Shown: positions 53,130-64,000 of the stretch, in pieces
How positions within the stretch are numbered: position 1 is the stretch's first letter
Layout: each line of letters starts with the position of its first letter
Source of the DNA: Clostridium prolinivorans
GTDB lineage: Bacteria; Bacillota; Clostridia; Clostridiales; Clostridiaceae
Length of the DNA: 64,000 bases
Direction of reading: 5' to 3'
Assembly: GCF_004011155.1 (NCBI RefSeq)
Contig: NZ_RJWG01000006.1
Location: 1 to 64,000 of the forward strand
Program-made: the position numbers and the translations under genes
The notes under the pieces: model-generated
What the model saw: only the letters and a program-made list of their open reading frames with translations
Told to the model about the DNA's origin: nothing
Database searches by the model: none

Positions 53130-54485
53130 CTATTTTAATTCTTGCTCAATTGCTTCTTGTGCTTCATCTAAAGCTTCTTTAACATCTTTATCATCTTCAA
53201 ATATTGAATTTAAAGTTGTTGTACAAAGAACATTATTTATAGTTGGTGAAGCTGAAACCGATTTATGTTCTTTAATTTCATTCTTAATTTCGTTTAATGT
53301 ATCAAAAGGATTTGTTTTAAAATATTGAACGAATTCATTATTAGGATTATGTGTAACTTCCTTCATTGTCCAAACTTTTGTGTTAACTGGATCAAAACCT
53401 AATGTATTCCAAATTTCTATATTTGCAGTTTCTGAAATTTTAGCAAATGTTAAAAAGTCTTTTGCTAGTTTGACATCCTTTGCAGTTTTAGTAACAACAG
53501 TACCAGTACCTCCTAAACCAAGTGAACGTGGCTGTCCTTCTTTAAATACTGGAAGAGGAGCTATTGCAAATTTACCCTTAAGATCTTTCATTTCATTTGT
53601 AAACCTTGACATATACCATAATGGCATAAATGCACTTGCAAAATTACCTTTATTAAATTCACCTTTACCTTCTTCAGTATCAGGTTGTCCGCCTGGAATT
53701 GTATGTATTACATTATTTTTTTGTAAATCTTTTAACATTTCAAGACCTTTAATCATTTCAGGTGAATTAATTTTTGGTTTTCCATTTTCATCTACAAAAT
53801 CAGTACCTTGCTGTGCTGCAAGAAGTGATGCCTGCCATATAGCAGAAGTATCAGCCGTTCCCATATATTTACCAGTTTTTTCGTAAACCTTTATACCAGC
53901 AGCTTTATAATCATCCCATGTTTTTATTGTTTTATAATCAACCCCAGCTTTTTCAAGTATTTCTGTATTATAAAAAGCTACAGTTGCTCCTACATGTGTT
54001 GGAAATCCATATATCTTATCTCCTTTGCTGTATATAGAAAGACGTGAAGGAACTATTGAATCTTTATATGGCTCTACAACATCATTTAACTCTACTAATG
54101 GAACATCATCGCCTTCTAAAAAGTTAGGAAATCTCCCAACTTCAATATCAGAAATATCTGGAGCACCTTTGCCTGTTTGCACTGCCATTAATAATTTATT
54201 ATGCATATCATCATATGGCATAACAGTAACATTTAATTTAATCTGCCTATCTGGGTTGTTTTTGTTCCAAAGTTCTAACATTTTTTCAAAATGTTTCCCA
54301 TGTAAGTCAACAAATGTCCAATAACTAAGTTCTGTTGCATTAGCCCCAGCTGTTCCTGATCCTAATTGTGATTGTTTTGTTTCAGATGATTCACTTTGTT
54401 TGCTGTCCGACTTTTTCCCACATCCAGTTATAAGCATTAATGAAGCTGCAGTAACAGCCACTAGAGTTTTGGTAAATTTTTTCAT
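53130..54485 (-). CDS. Carbohydrate ABC transporter binding lipoprotein (AraN-like)
   Basis: The protein has 451 residues from the ATG at 54485; an upstream ATG would extend it into the arabinofuranosidase gene. Signal peptide MKKFTKTLVAVTAASLML with lipobox ITGC, then a type 1 extracellular binding fold (SYWTFVDLHGKHFEKM, ISDIEVGRFPNF, KGNFASAFMPLWYMS, AIAPLPVFKEGQ). The cargo is inferred to be arabinose-containing oligosaccharides from the GH51 gene directly upstream. Confidence 0.93.
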   Translation of the reverse strand: MKKFTKTLVAVTAASLMLITGCGKKSDSKQSESSETKQSQLGSGTAGANATELSYWTFVDLHGKHFEKMLELWNKNNPDRQIKLNVTVMPYDDMHNKLLMAVQTGKGAPDISDIEVGRFPNFLEGDDVPLVELNDVVEPYKDSIVPSRLSIYSKGDKIYGFPTHVGATVAFYNTEILEKAGVDYKTIKTWDDYKAAGIKVYEKTGKYMGTADTSAIWQASLLAAQQGTDFVDENGKPKINSPEMIKGLEMLKDLQKNNVIHTIPGGQPDTEEGKGEFNKGNFASAFMPLWYMSRFTNEMKDLKGKFAIAPLPVFKEGQPRSLGLGGTGTVVTKTAKDVKLAKDFLTFAKISETANIEIWNTLGFDPVNTKVWTMKEVTHNPNNEFVQYFKTNPFDTLNEIKNEIKEHKSVSASPTINNVLCTTTLNSIFEDDKDVKEALDEAQEAIEQELK

Positions 54486-54505
54486 ATAATATTTCCCCCT
54501 TTTAT

Positions 54506-56575
<2,070 letters not shown>

Positions 56576-57499
56576 ATGATTCATATTACTGATTTAAAGA
56601 AAAGTTTGCCATTATTTAAAGCTTTAAGTTCTGATATTAGAATTGAAATTATTGAATTGCTTTCACAATATAAGCAGCTTAACATGAATGATATATCAGA
56701 AAAGCTTAATTTAACTAATGGTGCTGTAACTATGCATATAAAAAAATTAGAAGAGTGTGGATTAATCAAAATTAACACTCTTACTGCAAAACACGGAATT
56801 CAAAAGATCTGCTGTTTACATGAGGATAAGTTTATTATAGATATAGGAAAACAAGATGTTCCAAATTCCTATGAATGTGAAATAGGAGTTGGACATTATT
56901 CAGATTATGAAATATATCCAACTTGTGGAATAGCGACAAAAGATAAATTAATTGGTGAAGTAGATAATCCAAGCTATTTTGCAGATCCTGAAAGAATAAA
57001 TAGCGATATTTTATGGTTTACTAAAGGTTATGTGGAATATAGAATCCCTAATTATCTTAAACCTGGACAAGAATTTTCTGAAATTCAAATTTCTATGGAA
57101 ATAAGTTCAGAAGCTCCAGGAAATTGTTCTATATGGCCTTCTGATATTAATTTTATTTTAAATAATATTAATTTAGGAAGCTGGACAAGTCCTGGTGATT
57201 ATGCTGATACAAAAGGATTGCTTACTCCTTCTTGGTGGTTTCCAGCTTGGAATCAATATGGTCTTTTAAAATTACTTACAATTAATAAATTTGGTACTTT
57301 TATTGATGGAATACAAATTTCTGACGTTACTTTAGAAGATTTAAATTTAAACTATAAAAGCGATTTGTTTTTTAAACTATCTGTTCCTGAAAATGCAAAT
57401 CATGTTGGTGGTCTTACTATATATGGTAAAAATTTTGGAAATTATAATCAAGGAATAAACGTTAGAGTTATATATGAGCAGCCTGCACCTAACGACTAA
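56576..57499 (+). CDS. Winged-helix (ArsR-like) regulator with a beta-rich C-terminal domain
   Basis: The protein has 307 residues. Residues 10-80 form an ArsR-type winged helix (LFKALSSDIRIEIIELLS, MNDISEKLNLTNGAVTMHIKKLEECGL). The remaining 220 residues look beta-rich and soluble, with many aromatic residues (LTPSWWFPAWNQYG) and LGSWTSPGDYAD; I do not recognise a named domain. Divergent orientation to the GH51 operon suggests it controls that operon and perhaps senses a sugar through the C-terminal half. That is inference from position. ATG after AAAGGAGA. Confidence 0.75.
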   Translation: MIHITDLKKSLPLFKALSSDIRIEIIELLSQYKQLNMNDISEKLNLTNGAVTMHIKKLEECGLIKINTLTAKHGIQKICCLHEDKFIIDIGKQDVPNSYECEIGVGHYSDYEIYPTCGIATKDKLIGEVDNPSYFADPERINSDILWFTKGYVEYRIPNYLKPGQEFSEIQISMEISSEAPGNCSIWPSDINFILNNINLGSWTSPGDYADTKGLLTPSWWFPAWNQYGLLKLLTINKFGTFIDGIQISDVTLEDLNLNYKSDLFFKLSVPENANHVGGLTIYGKNFGNYNQGINVRVIYEQPAPND

Positions 57500-57555
57500 T
57501 TTATAGAACATTTGATTAATATAAAAATTTATAATATAAACTCTATATCATCTCT

Positions 57556-57588
57556 TTTTAATTTATTTTGTCAAAATAAATTAAAAAT
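57556..57588 (+). terminator. AT-only hairpin after the regulator gene
   Basis: TTTTTAATTTATTTTG, 1-nt centre, CAAAATAAATTAAAAA: a near-perfect palindrome that may end the regulator transcript together with the hairpin that follows. Confidence 0.5.
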
Positions 57589-57628
57589 AATCCAGTAGAA
57601 GCTATTATACTATGCTCTCTACTGGATT
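57589..57628. terminator. Bidirectional terminator between the regulator and the dehydrogenase gene
   Basis: Stem AATCCAGTAGA / TCTACTGGATT with an 18-nt loop and T-rich flanks on both strands. Confidence 0.8.
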
Positions 57629-57641
57629 TATTTTATAAAAT

Positions 57642-58997
57642 TTAATTATAATATATATCTGCAATTACTTGTGCTGCTTCTTCAATTTTTCCAATATCCT
57701 CTAATAATTGCAAAATTCCATAACGTTTTCTTATATCTTTAGCTGCAATAAAACTTTTCTTAAACATTTCTTTATCAAATCCTAATTCTGAAGGATTATA
57801 AACTGCTCCTGTATCTTTCATAATATTTCTTATTGTATCTGCACTTGGCAAAAATAAATCACAAATTTCTTTAATTTTATCCCAATTATCAACTATTTTT
57901 TTAAAATTTTTCTCTCTTTGTTCTTTGTCAAAACATATACATTCTTCTTTAAATTCAATAATACTTGGTGCTATTTTACCATAAACATCATTAATTCTTT
58001 TAATCCACTTATCTTTAGTAAAATATTTATACTCTCCTGAAGAATATATATTTTTTATATCAAGTGCACTTAAATATTTATAGGCTTGAGTAATAATGCC
58101 AACCCCTATGCCAACATTATTCCCATGAAGATATTCAGAATTTTTACCTTCATTCATAAAAATAGTTTCCCAGCAATGAGAAAGATGATGTTCCTCTCCT
58201 GAAGCAGGTCTTGATGTGCCACACATTCCAATAGCTAGTCCAGAAAGAATTAATGCTTCAGTTATGCTTTTAATAGAATTATTATCTCTTTTTTGTATTC
58301 CATTTGAATATTCTATACATTTTTTTAAAGCTTTTATTGTTATTTCCGATATTAAATTACAAAAATACTCATCATTTAAAATTTTAGAAAGCTGCCAATC
58401 AGCTAAAGCTGTGTATTTTCCTAAAATATCACCTAATCCTGCCAAAAGCATTTTCATAGGTGCCTCTTTTAAAATATCTATATCAGCTATAATTGCATTA
58501 GGATATACTGCATTTAAAGTTGTTTTAACTCCATTTACTACTAAAGGAGAAACTACAGAAGCATACCCATCCATTGATGGTGCAGTACATACAATTATAT
58601 ATGGAATTTTTAATTTGTAACTTAAAAATCTGCATAAATCGTTTATGGTTCCAGAACCTACAGCTAAAATAAGTTCAGCATCGTAAGGAATTTCAATAAG
58701 CATTTTACCCAATGCTTTTTCATCAGCTATAAGATGTTCATCTTGAAAAATTAACTTAGTTATATCAAATTTTTTATTTAATTTTTCTTCTACAATATTA
58801 CCTGCTGCTTTATATGTATTTTTATCTTCTACAATAAAAATTTTTTTAATATTTAGTTCATCTACTATATTAGTAAGTTCATTTATTGCTCCATTCCCAA
58901 TTTTTATATTTTTAATTTCTACACTGTGTCTGTGCCCGCAAGAACAATCGAAACATATTCCCGCCATATCCTCTACTTCCATAGATAATAAATCCAT
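57642..58997 (-). CDS. Glycerol-1-phosphate dehydrogenase-like protein (AraM/EgsA family)
   Basis: The protein has 451 residues from the ATG at 58997 (GAGGTGGG upstream). It is an iron-alcohol-dehydrogenase-fold protein with the NAD-binding LAVGSGTINDLCRF and metal ligands GLGDILGKYTALADW (Asp), SGEEHHLSHCWE (His) and YLHGNNVGIG (His), the AraM/EgsA pattern. Bacillus AraM makes sn-glycerol-1-phosphate and lies in the arabinose operon, which fits the arabinoside gene cluster next door. The N-terminal CFDCSCGHRHS cysteine/histidine segment is also seen in the family. Substrate in this organism not proven. Confidence 0.85.
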   Translation of the reverse strand: MDLLSMEVEDMAGICFDCSCGHRHSVEIKNIKIGNGAINELTNIVDELNIKKIFIVEDKNTYKAAGNIVEEKLNKKFDITKLIFQDEHLIADEKALGKMLIEIPYDAELILAVGSGTINDLCRFLSYKLKIPYIIVCTAPSMDGYASVVSPLVVNGVKTTLNAVYPNAIIADIDILKEAPMKMLLAGLGDILGKYTALADWQLSKILNDEYFCNLISEITIKALKKCIEYSNGIQKRDNNSIKSITEALILSGLAIGMCGTSRPASGEEHHLSHCWETIFMNEGKNSEYLHGNNVGIGVGIITQAYKYLSALDIKNIYSSGEYKYFTKDKWIKRINDVYGKIAPSIIEFKEECICFDKEQREKNFKKIVDNWDKIKEICDLFLPSADTIRNIMKDTGAVYNPSELGFDKEMFKKSFIAAKDIRKRYGILQLLEDIGKIEEAAQVIADIYYN

Positions 58998-59108
58998 AAT
59001 AACCCACCTCATTAAATAATTTTAATATCTAATTTACTTTATTTGTTTATACTTTAATATTATTTTAACATTTTTTCCATCAAATTCAATGATATAATCT
59101 TAAAAAAT

Positions 59109-59137
59109 AAAGGGCTGCATATTTTGCATACCCTTTT
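59109..59137 (-). terminator. Terminator of the GH65 gene
   Basis: Stem AAAGGG-TGCA / TGCA-CCCTTT; in the minus direction it ends in TTTATTTTTTAAG. Confidence 0.65.
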
Positions 59138-59144
59138 ATTTTTA

Positions 59145-61424
59145 TTAAATATCTATTGTGGTTTCTCCAATGATATTATATATTTTATCTTTTACTTTTA
59201 AATTTATATATTCATTTGATTTCACATTTATGGTAGTTTTATCCTTTTGCATATAGACTTCTATAAGTGCATTTTTGTATAAAAATTTAAACTTAAGATT
59301 TTCCCAATTTATAGGAAGTTTTGGATTTAGATAAATGTAATCTTCTTTTATTCTAACTCCTGCAAATCCATAAATTATTGCCATCCAAGTACCACCCATA
59401 TTAGCTGTATGTATACCATCTTTAGTGTTCCCATGGGTATTATCTAAATCAAGTCTTGCTGTTTCTATAAAGTAATCATATGCTTTTTCCATATACCCTA
59501 ATTTAGCAGCCATAATGCTATATATAGCACATGATAAAGAAGAATCATGAGTTGTTATTTTTTCATAATAATCATAAGAATTTTTTATAATTTCAAAATC
59601 TGCCTCATCTTCTACTAAAAAGTGTGCAAGAACTGTATCTGCCTGCTTTAATACTTGATATCTATAAATAGTTAAAGGGTGATAATTAAGAAGCAGTGGA
59701 TACTTATCTTTAGGTGTATTATCAAAATCCCAAACAGCTTTTGATAAAAATGTATCATCTTGAGCTGCAATATTATATTCTTCATTATATGGCAGATACA
59801 TAGCGTTACAAGCTTTGTTAAATATTTCTATTTCTTCTTCTTTTAAATTTATTTTAGAAGCTAATTTATTTAAAGTTTCTTCATGATCATTTTTTAATAA
59901 ATTATATAATTTTACTGCCCATTTTAAATTATATTTAGCTATTACATTTGTATAATAATTATTATTTACAATAGCTGTATATTCATCAGGTCCTGTTACT
60001 GCATCTATTTTAAATAAACCTTTATGAAAATGCCCTATTTCAATCCATATTCTTGCTGTTTCAAATATAACTTCAGCTCCAAATTCTTTTATAAAATCAA
60101 TATCAGAAGTTGCTAAATAATATTGAATATAAGAATATGCAATATCACCATTTATATGGTATTGAGCTGTTCCAGCAGGAAAATAAGCTGAACATTCTTC
60201 ACCTGTTATAGTTCTCCATGCATAAGCAGCCCCTTTTTTGTGCCCTAATTCCTTTGCTCTCTTTCTTGCAGAGTCTAAAATAGTATATCTATATCTTAAA
60301 AGCTGCTTAGAAAGTTTAGGATTACATAAAGTGAAAAATGGAATAATATAAATTTCACTATCCCAAAAATAATGACCTTCATAGCCCTCTCCGCTTAATC
60401 CTTTTGCACATATATTGCTTATAGAATCCTTACCAACAGATTGAAGAAGCTGATATAAATTATATCTAATTCCCTGCTGAAGTTTTTCATCTCCATTAAT
60501 CTCAATATCTGCAATATTCCAAAATTCATCAAGATAATTTTTTTGCTCTTTTAAAATAACTTCAAATGATTTTTCCCTTACATTTTCTATTATATCTCTG
60601 CCACAGCTTAAAACATCTTTATATCTTCTTGAATCAGTATAAACATTATATTTAGTAAATTCTATTTTTTGCTTTCCTTTTGGTACTATATATATAGCTT
60701 TTAAATCTTTTGCTCCTTTTTCTATTTTAAATTTATAATCTGTATTAAATTTATGTATGCAGGTAACTGCTGTAGAAAGTTTTGAATTTTGAGTTTGGGC
60801 TTCTATCTGCATAATTTCATTATTCATATCTATATTGATAGATTTTACACTTAATATATTAGCATGTCCTCCTGATATGCGTGGATCTTTGTCATCTGTA
60901 TAATTTGAAACATCTCCATTAATTCTGGATTCAACTATTATTTCATCATCAAAATTAATTTTTTCTATTTCATATTTTATTGCAAACAATTCCAATTGAG
61001 TTAAAGAAGCAACTCTTGTTATATTTAATTTAATTTCCTTCCCATTTATAGATACCCAGTGTATTTCTCTTTTATAATATCCTTCTTTCATGTTTAAATA
61101 ACGCTTAAACTCTTTAATAGTGCCCTCAAATAATGAAAATCTTTCTCCACCTATTAATATATCAATATCTTGAGCGTCTATAACATTAACTATCTTTTGC
61201 GTGGTTTCTGGAAAAGCATATGCCTTTTCTCCATAAGATATAGGTGCATTTTCATAAAAAGCATTTATATAACTTCCTCTAATTGTTGAAAAATCTTTTC
61301 TGTATTTTTCTTCAAAATTCCCTCTAATTCCAATGTATCCATTAGCTGTATTAAAAATACTTTCATTTTTTAATAAATCTTCAGCTTTTAAGCTATTATC
61401 TGATATTATCCAATTACTATTCAT
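59145..61424 (-). CDS. GH65 disaccharide phosphorylase (kojibiose/maltose/trehalose phosphorylase type)
   Basis: The protein has 759 residues. The N-terminal beta-sandwich (NTANGYIGIRGNFEEKY) is followed by the (alpha/alpha)6 barrel with HYFWDSEIYIIPFF and the catalytic glutamate in TGPDEYTAIVNNNYYTN. A small C-terminal beta domain ends the protein. GH65 enzymes phosphorolyse alpha-linked glucose disaccharides to beta-glucose-1-phosphate. Which linkage cannot be decided by eye; the wording of the catalytic loop is compatible with kojibiose phosphorylase. A beta-phosphoglucomutase would be its usual partner and is not next to it. Confidence 0.88.
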   Translation of the reverse strand: MNSNWIISDNSLKAEDLLKNESIFNTANGYIGIRGNFEEKYRKDFSTIRGSYINAFYENAPISYGEKAYAFPETTQKIVNVIDAQDIDILIGGERFSLFEGTIKEFKRYLNMKEGYYKREIHWVSINGKEIKLNITRVASLTQLELFAIKYEIEKINFDDEIIVESRINGDVSNYTDDKDPRISGGHANILSVKSINIDMNNEIMQIEAQTQNSKLSTAVTCIHKFNTDYKFKIEKGAKDLKAIYIVPKGKQKIEFTKYNVYTDSRRYKDVLSCGRDIIENVREKSFEVILKEQKNYLDEFWNIADIEINGDEKLQQGIRYNLYQLLQSVGKDSISNICAKGLSGEGYEGHYFWDSEIYIIPFFTLCNPKLSKQLLRYRYTILDSARKRAKELGHKKGAAYAWRTITGEECSAYFPAGTAQYHINGDIAYSYIQYYLATSDIDFIKEFGAEVIFETARIWIEIGHFHKGLFKIDAVTGPDEYTAIVNNNYYTNVIAKYNLKWAVKLYNLLKNDHEETLNKLASKINLKEEEIEIFNKACNAMYLPYNEEYNIAAQDDTFLSKAVWDFDNTPKDKYPLLLNYHPLTIYRYQVLKQADTVLAHFLVEDEADFEIIKNSYDYYEKITTHDSSLSCAIYSIMAAKLGYMEKAYDYFIETARLDLDNTHGNTKDGIHTANMGGTWMAIIYGFAGVRIKEDYIYLNPKLPINWENLKFKFLYKNALIEVYMQKDKTTINVKSNEYINLKVKDKIYNIIGETTIDI

Positions 61425-61729
61425 ACACTCTACTCTCTTTCTGTTTTTATTAAATTATTTTATTATCAAAATAATTCCCAAAGGAACTTTATTTAATTTA
61501 TTTTTAGTATATAATTAAAAATATATAATCTTTATAAAATTTTAATATGTTTTATACTTTTTTAAGATAATTTTTATAATTAGTTTTCCAATAATAAGTT
61601 ATAATATTATTATTCCAAATTATTATTTCAAAACTAAAACATCCCATAAAAAATCTTGTAAAATAATTAAAATATCTTTTCTAAATAAATAAACTATGCT
61701 ATACTTTAATAGCAGATATACTTGTTAAT
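61425..61729. other. 305-bp AT-rich intergenic region before the hydrogenase-maturation leader
   Basis: No ORF. It separates divergent genes and should hold both promoters. A candidate -10 TATACT lies at 61700-61705, about 25 bp before the structured leader. I saw no repeat or operator. Confidence 0.45.
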
Positions 61730-61915
61730 ATATTAACACTTGGTGAGCAGAAAAGGATTAAGCCTTACTGCAAACCACATAAATATTAAAAGCATCGCTC
61801 TGAAACATGAGGGGAATCCCAAACGAGAAGGCGAGAGAATAATAAAGATATCATAGTTTTTCTATGATTTATGTTTATTGTCCTTGTACCCGTTTGGGTT
61901 CAAGGATTTTTTATT
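61730..61915 (+). promoter_or_regulatory. Riboswitch-like leader with terminator/antiterminator switch
   Basis: A GC-rich 185-nt island in AT-rich DNA ahead of the hydrogenase maturation genes. Its first hairpin is GCAG-AAGG / CCTT-CTGC (61747-61771). Unpaired-looking purine segments follow (CAAACCACA, CTGAAACATGAGGGGAATCC, GAGAAGGCGAGAG). A small hairpin ATCATAG/CTATGAT lies at 61850-61868. The intrinsic terminator TCCTTG-ACCC / GGGT-CAAGGA with TTTTTT occupies 61881-61914. CCCAAACG (61818-61825) can pair with CGTTTGGG (61891-61898), which would break the terminator. I cannot match it to TPP, FMN, SAM, cobalamin, glycine, c-di-GMP, T-box or other classes that I know. Confidence 0.7.
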
Positions 61916-61947
61916 ATAAATTCTCTCATTTATGAAAGGAGTTAAAA

Positions 61948-62211
61948 ATGGATACAAGAATTGCTTTAATTGGTATTATTGTTGAAGATTCAGATTCTGT
62001 TGAAAAAATTAATAAAATATTACACGAATATAGAGAGTATATTGTGGGAAGGATGGGTATACCTTATAAAAAACGTGATGTATCGATAATAAGTATTGTT
62101 ATTGATGCTCCAAATAATGTAATAAGTGCCCTTTCTGGAAAGCTTGGGATGCTTCCTCATGTAAATATTAAAACTGTATATTCTAAACTACCCTCTTCTT
62201 TAGATAAATAA
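61948..62211 (+). CDS. TM1266-family putative iron-only hydrogenase system regulator
   Basis: The protein has 87 residues. RIALIGIIVEDSDSVEKIN and YIVGRMGIPYKKRDVSIISIVIDAP are typical of this small ACT/NikR-C-like fold, which is found next to HydE and HydG. A regulatory role has been proposed from gene context, but the ligand is unknown. ATG after GAAAGGAG. It is the first gene of the operon with hydE (12 bp gap) and hydG, downstream of the leader switch. Confidence 0.92.
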   Translation: MDTRIALIGIIVEDSDSVEKINKILHEYREYIVGRMGIPYKKRDVSIISIVIDAPNNVISALSGKLGMLPHVNIKTVYSKLPSSLDK

Positions 62212-62223
62212 CGGAGGTAATTT

Positions 62224-63279
62224 ATGGGAAATTTAAAAGAGTTAATAGATAAACTTGAAAATAAAAGAATTTTAAGCCTTGAAGAATTCATAGAGCTTTT
62301 AAGCAATTTTACAGAAGAAACATCAAATTATCTTTTTGAAAAAGCAAGAAATACTTCTAAAAAATATTTTGGAAATAAAATATACACCAGAGGGCTTATT
62401 GAATTTACTAATTATTGTAAAAATGATTGTTTTTACTGTGGTATAAGAAGAAGCAATGTAGATGTTGAACGCTATCGTTTAAGCAAGGAAGACATTTTAA
62501 ACTGTTGTGAAAATGGATATGAACTAGGTTTTAGAACCTTCGTACTCCAAGGAGGTGAAGATTTACATTATAGTGATGACTATATAGTGGAAATTGTATC
62601 TGAAATTAAAAAAAGATTTCCAGATACAGCTATTACTTTGTCAATTGGTGAAAAAAGTTATGAATCTTATGAAAAATACTATAAAGCAGGTGCTGATAGA
62701 TATCTTCTTCGCCATGAAACAGCAAACTTTAAACATTATAGTATGCTGCACCCTGAAAATCAAACAGCTAAAGCTCGTCAACAATGTTTAAGAGATTTAA
62801 AAAAAATAGGCTATCAAGTAGGTGCAGGTTTTATGGTAGGTTCTCCCTATCAAACTATAGAAAACATTGCAGAAGATTTAATTTTTATAAATGATTTGCA
62901 ACCTCAAATGGTTGGAATAGGACCTTTTATTCCACACCATGCTACTCCCTTTTCTGATTTCCCTCAAGGGAGTTTAGATATGACGTTATTTTTAATTGGA
63001 ATATTAAGGCTTATGATACCAAATTTACTTATTCCCGCTACTACAGCATTAGGAACTATTGACCCAAATGGACGAGAAAAAGGTATTTTGGCTGGTGCAA
63101 ATGTAGTAATGCCAAATTTATCTCCGGTTAAAGTCAGAAAACAATATTTATTATATGATAATAAAATCTGTACAGGAGAAGAAGCGGCAGAATGTAGATT
63201 TTGTCTTGCTAATAGAATGAAAAAAATTGGATATGAACTAGCTGTAGATAGAGGAGATTTTGTTCCATTAGAAAAATAA
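62224..63279 (+). CDS. hydE: [FeFe]-hydrogenase H-cluster radical SAM maturase HydE
   Basis: The protein has 351 residues. The radical SAM cluster motif is CKNDCFYC (CX3CX2C) in FTNYCKNDCFYCGIRRSN. FRTFVLQGGEDL, RYLLRHETAN and VGIGPFIPHHATPF are HydE signatures. It takes part in making the dithiomethylamine ligand of the H-cluster. ATG after GGAGGTAATTT. It sits between the TM1266 gene and hydG. Confidence 0.96.
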   Translation: MGNLKELIDKLENKRILSLEEFIELLSNFTEETSNYLFEKARNTSKKYFGNKIYTRGLIEFTNYCKNDCFYCGIRRSNVDVERYRLSKEDILNCCENGYELGFRTFVLQGGEDLHYSDDYIVEIVSEIKKRFPDTAITLSIGEKSYESYEKYYKAGADRYLLRHETANFKHYSMLHPENQTAKARQQCLRDLKKIGYQVGAGFMVGSPYQTIENIAEDLIFINDLQPQMVGIGPFIPHHATPFSDFPQGSLDMTLFLIGILRLMIPNLLIPATTALGTIDPNGREKGILAGANVVMPNLSPVKVRKQYLLYDNKICTGEEAAECRFCLANRMKKIGYELAVDRGDFVPLEK

Positions 63280-63302
63280 TAATTTAAAAAGGAGTCTTAA
63301 AT

Positions 63303-64000
63303 ATGTATAATTGTAAATCAAAAATTGCAACTGAATTTATTGATGATGAAGAAATTAAGGAAACACTTGCCTATGCACAGGCAAACAAAAGAAACAGAGA
63401 ACTTATAGACAGCCTTATAGAACGTGCAGAAGACTGCAAAGGCTTAAATCATCGTGAAGCTGCAGTTCTTTTAGAATGTGACTTAGAAGATGAAAATGAG
63501 AAAATGTATAAACTTGCAAAGAAAATAAAGCAAAAATTATACGGAAATCGTATTGTAATGTTTGCACCTTTATATCTTTCAAATTACTGTGTAAATGGAT
63601 GTGTTTACTGTCCTTATCATTATAAAAACAAAAATATTGCAAGAAAAAAATTATCTCAAGAAGATATTGTAAAAGAAGTTATAGCTCTTCAAGATATGGG
63701 ACATAAGCGTTTGGCTTTAGAAGCAGGAGAAGATCCTGTAAACAATCCAATAGAATATATTTTAGAAAGTATAGAAACTATTTATAGTATTAAACATAAA
63801 AACGGAGCTATACGTCGTGTTAATGTAAATATTGCTGCTACAACAGTAGAAAATTATCGTAAACTTAAAGAAGCTGGTATAGGTACTTATATACTTTTCC
63901 AAGAAACATATAATAAAAAAATATATGAAGAACTTCATCCAACAGGACCAAAGCATAATTATGCTTATCATACTGAAGCAATGGATAGAGCTATGGAAGC
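63303..64000 (+). CDS. hydG: [FeFe]-hydrogenase H-cluster radical SAM maturase HydG (3' end missing)
   Basis: The first 232 codons are in the window; the gene runs off the right edge. It begins MYNCKSKIATEFIDDEEI after AAGGAGTC. The radical SAM motif CVNGCVYCPYH (CX3CX2C) lies at about residue 100, and KRLALEAGEDPVNNP and YILFQETYN are typical of HydG. It splits tyrosine to supply CO and cyanide ligands. It belongs to the operon with TM1266 and hydE. Confidence 0.95.
   Translation, partial: MYNCKSKIATEFIDDEEIKETLAYAQANKRNRELIDSLIERAEDCKGLNHREAAVLLECDLEDENEKMYKLAKKIKQKLYGNRIVMFAPLYLSNYCVNGCVYCPYHYKNKNIARKKLSQEDIVKEVIALQDMGHKRLALEAGEDPVNNPIEYILESIETIYSIKHKNGAIRRVNVNIAATTVENYRKLKEAGIGTYILFQETYNKKIYEELHPTGPKHNYAYHTEAMDRAME

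Noticed and set aside
53380-53886. 168-residue frame antisense to the binding lipoprotein gene
   Set aside because: Shadow frame; the opposite strand encodes a clear type 1 binding protein with a lipobox.
58216-58620. 134-residue frame antisense to the dehydrogenase gene
   Set aside because: Shadow of the conserved AraM-like coding frame, with no ribosome site.
61730-61915. T-box or TPP leader
   Set aside because: It lacks the T-box TGGNACCGCG sequence and the TPP CTGAGA and ACCCTTGAACCTGAT blocks, and the downstream genes are not aminoacyl-tRNA or thiamine genes.

Overview
This is a 64 kb stretch of a strictly anaerobic, spore-forming, very AT-rich Firmicute, almost certainly Clostridium sensu lato. 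The evidence is the A/T-biased codons and strong Shine-Dalgarno sites, the sporulation genes (sipL, yabG, a CotS/glycosyltransferase cluster), the glycyl radical enzyme, the rubrerythrin, the [FeFe]-hydrogenase maturation genes and a type I-B CRISPR-Cas system.

Layout. 1-1660: arabinose regulator araR, divergent from a transaldolase that runs off the left edge, with AraR-type boxes between them. 1670-15130: housekeeping and sporulation genes (polysaccharide deacetylase, yhaM, rubrerythrin, addBA, sipL, veg, yabG) plus a candidate small RNA between sipL and veg. 15400-22100: spore-coat cluster with three CotS-like kinases, one degenerate CotS-like paralogue and two GT4 glycosyltransferases. 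22100-25080: larB, larC and an EamA transporter, the first two for the nickel-pincer cofactor. 25320-32090: manC, then an FSA-type aldolase, a glycyl radical enzyme, a DeoR regulator and the activating enzyme, with shared AACTATAA-type operator candidates.

32111-44526: a complete type I-B CRISPR-Cas locus on the minus strand, in the order cas4-cas1-cas2, array 2, cas6-cas8-cas7-cas5-cas3, array 1. The arrays use the same 30-bp repeat and carry near-identical 128-nt leaders at their right ends, with 52 spacers in total. One array separates the adaptation and interference operons. Several spacers read as phage-like coding sequence, one as an HNH endonuclease motif.

44762-51110: a LevR-type sigma-54 activator with a -24/-12 promoter driving a lactose/cellobiose-class PTS (IIB, IIC, IIA) and a GH1 glycosidase. 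51230-56020: an arabinoside operon (GH51 arabinofuranosidase, binding lipoprotein, two permeases) whose last permease is frameshifted, with a divergent winged-helix regulator. 57640-61430: an AraM/EgsA-type dehydrogenase and a GH65 phosphorylase. 61730-64000: a structured leader with a terminator/antiterminator switch, then a TM1266-family regulator, hydE and hydG (cut by the right edge).

The most notable leads are the unassigned riboswitch-like leader before the hydrogenase maturation genes, the glycyl radical/aldolase sugar module with its operators, the paired-leader CRISPR locus, and the candidate small RNA. All calls were made by eye from sequence; no database search was possible.
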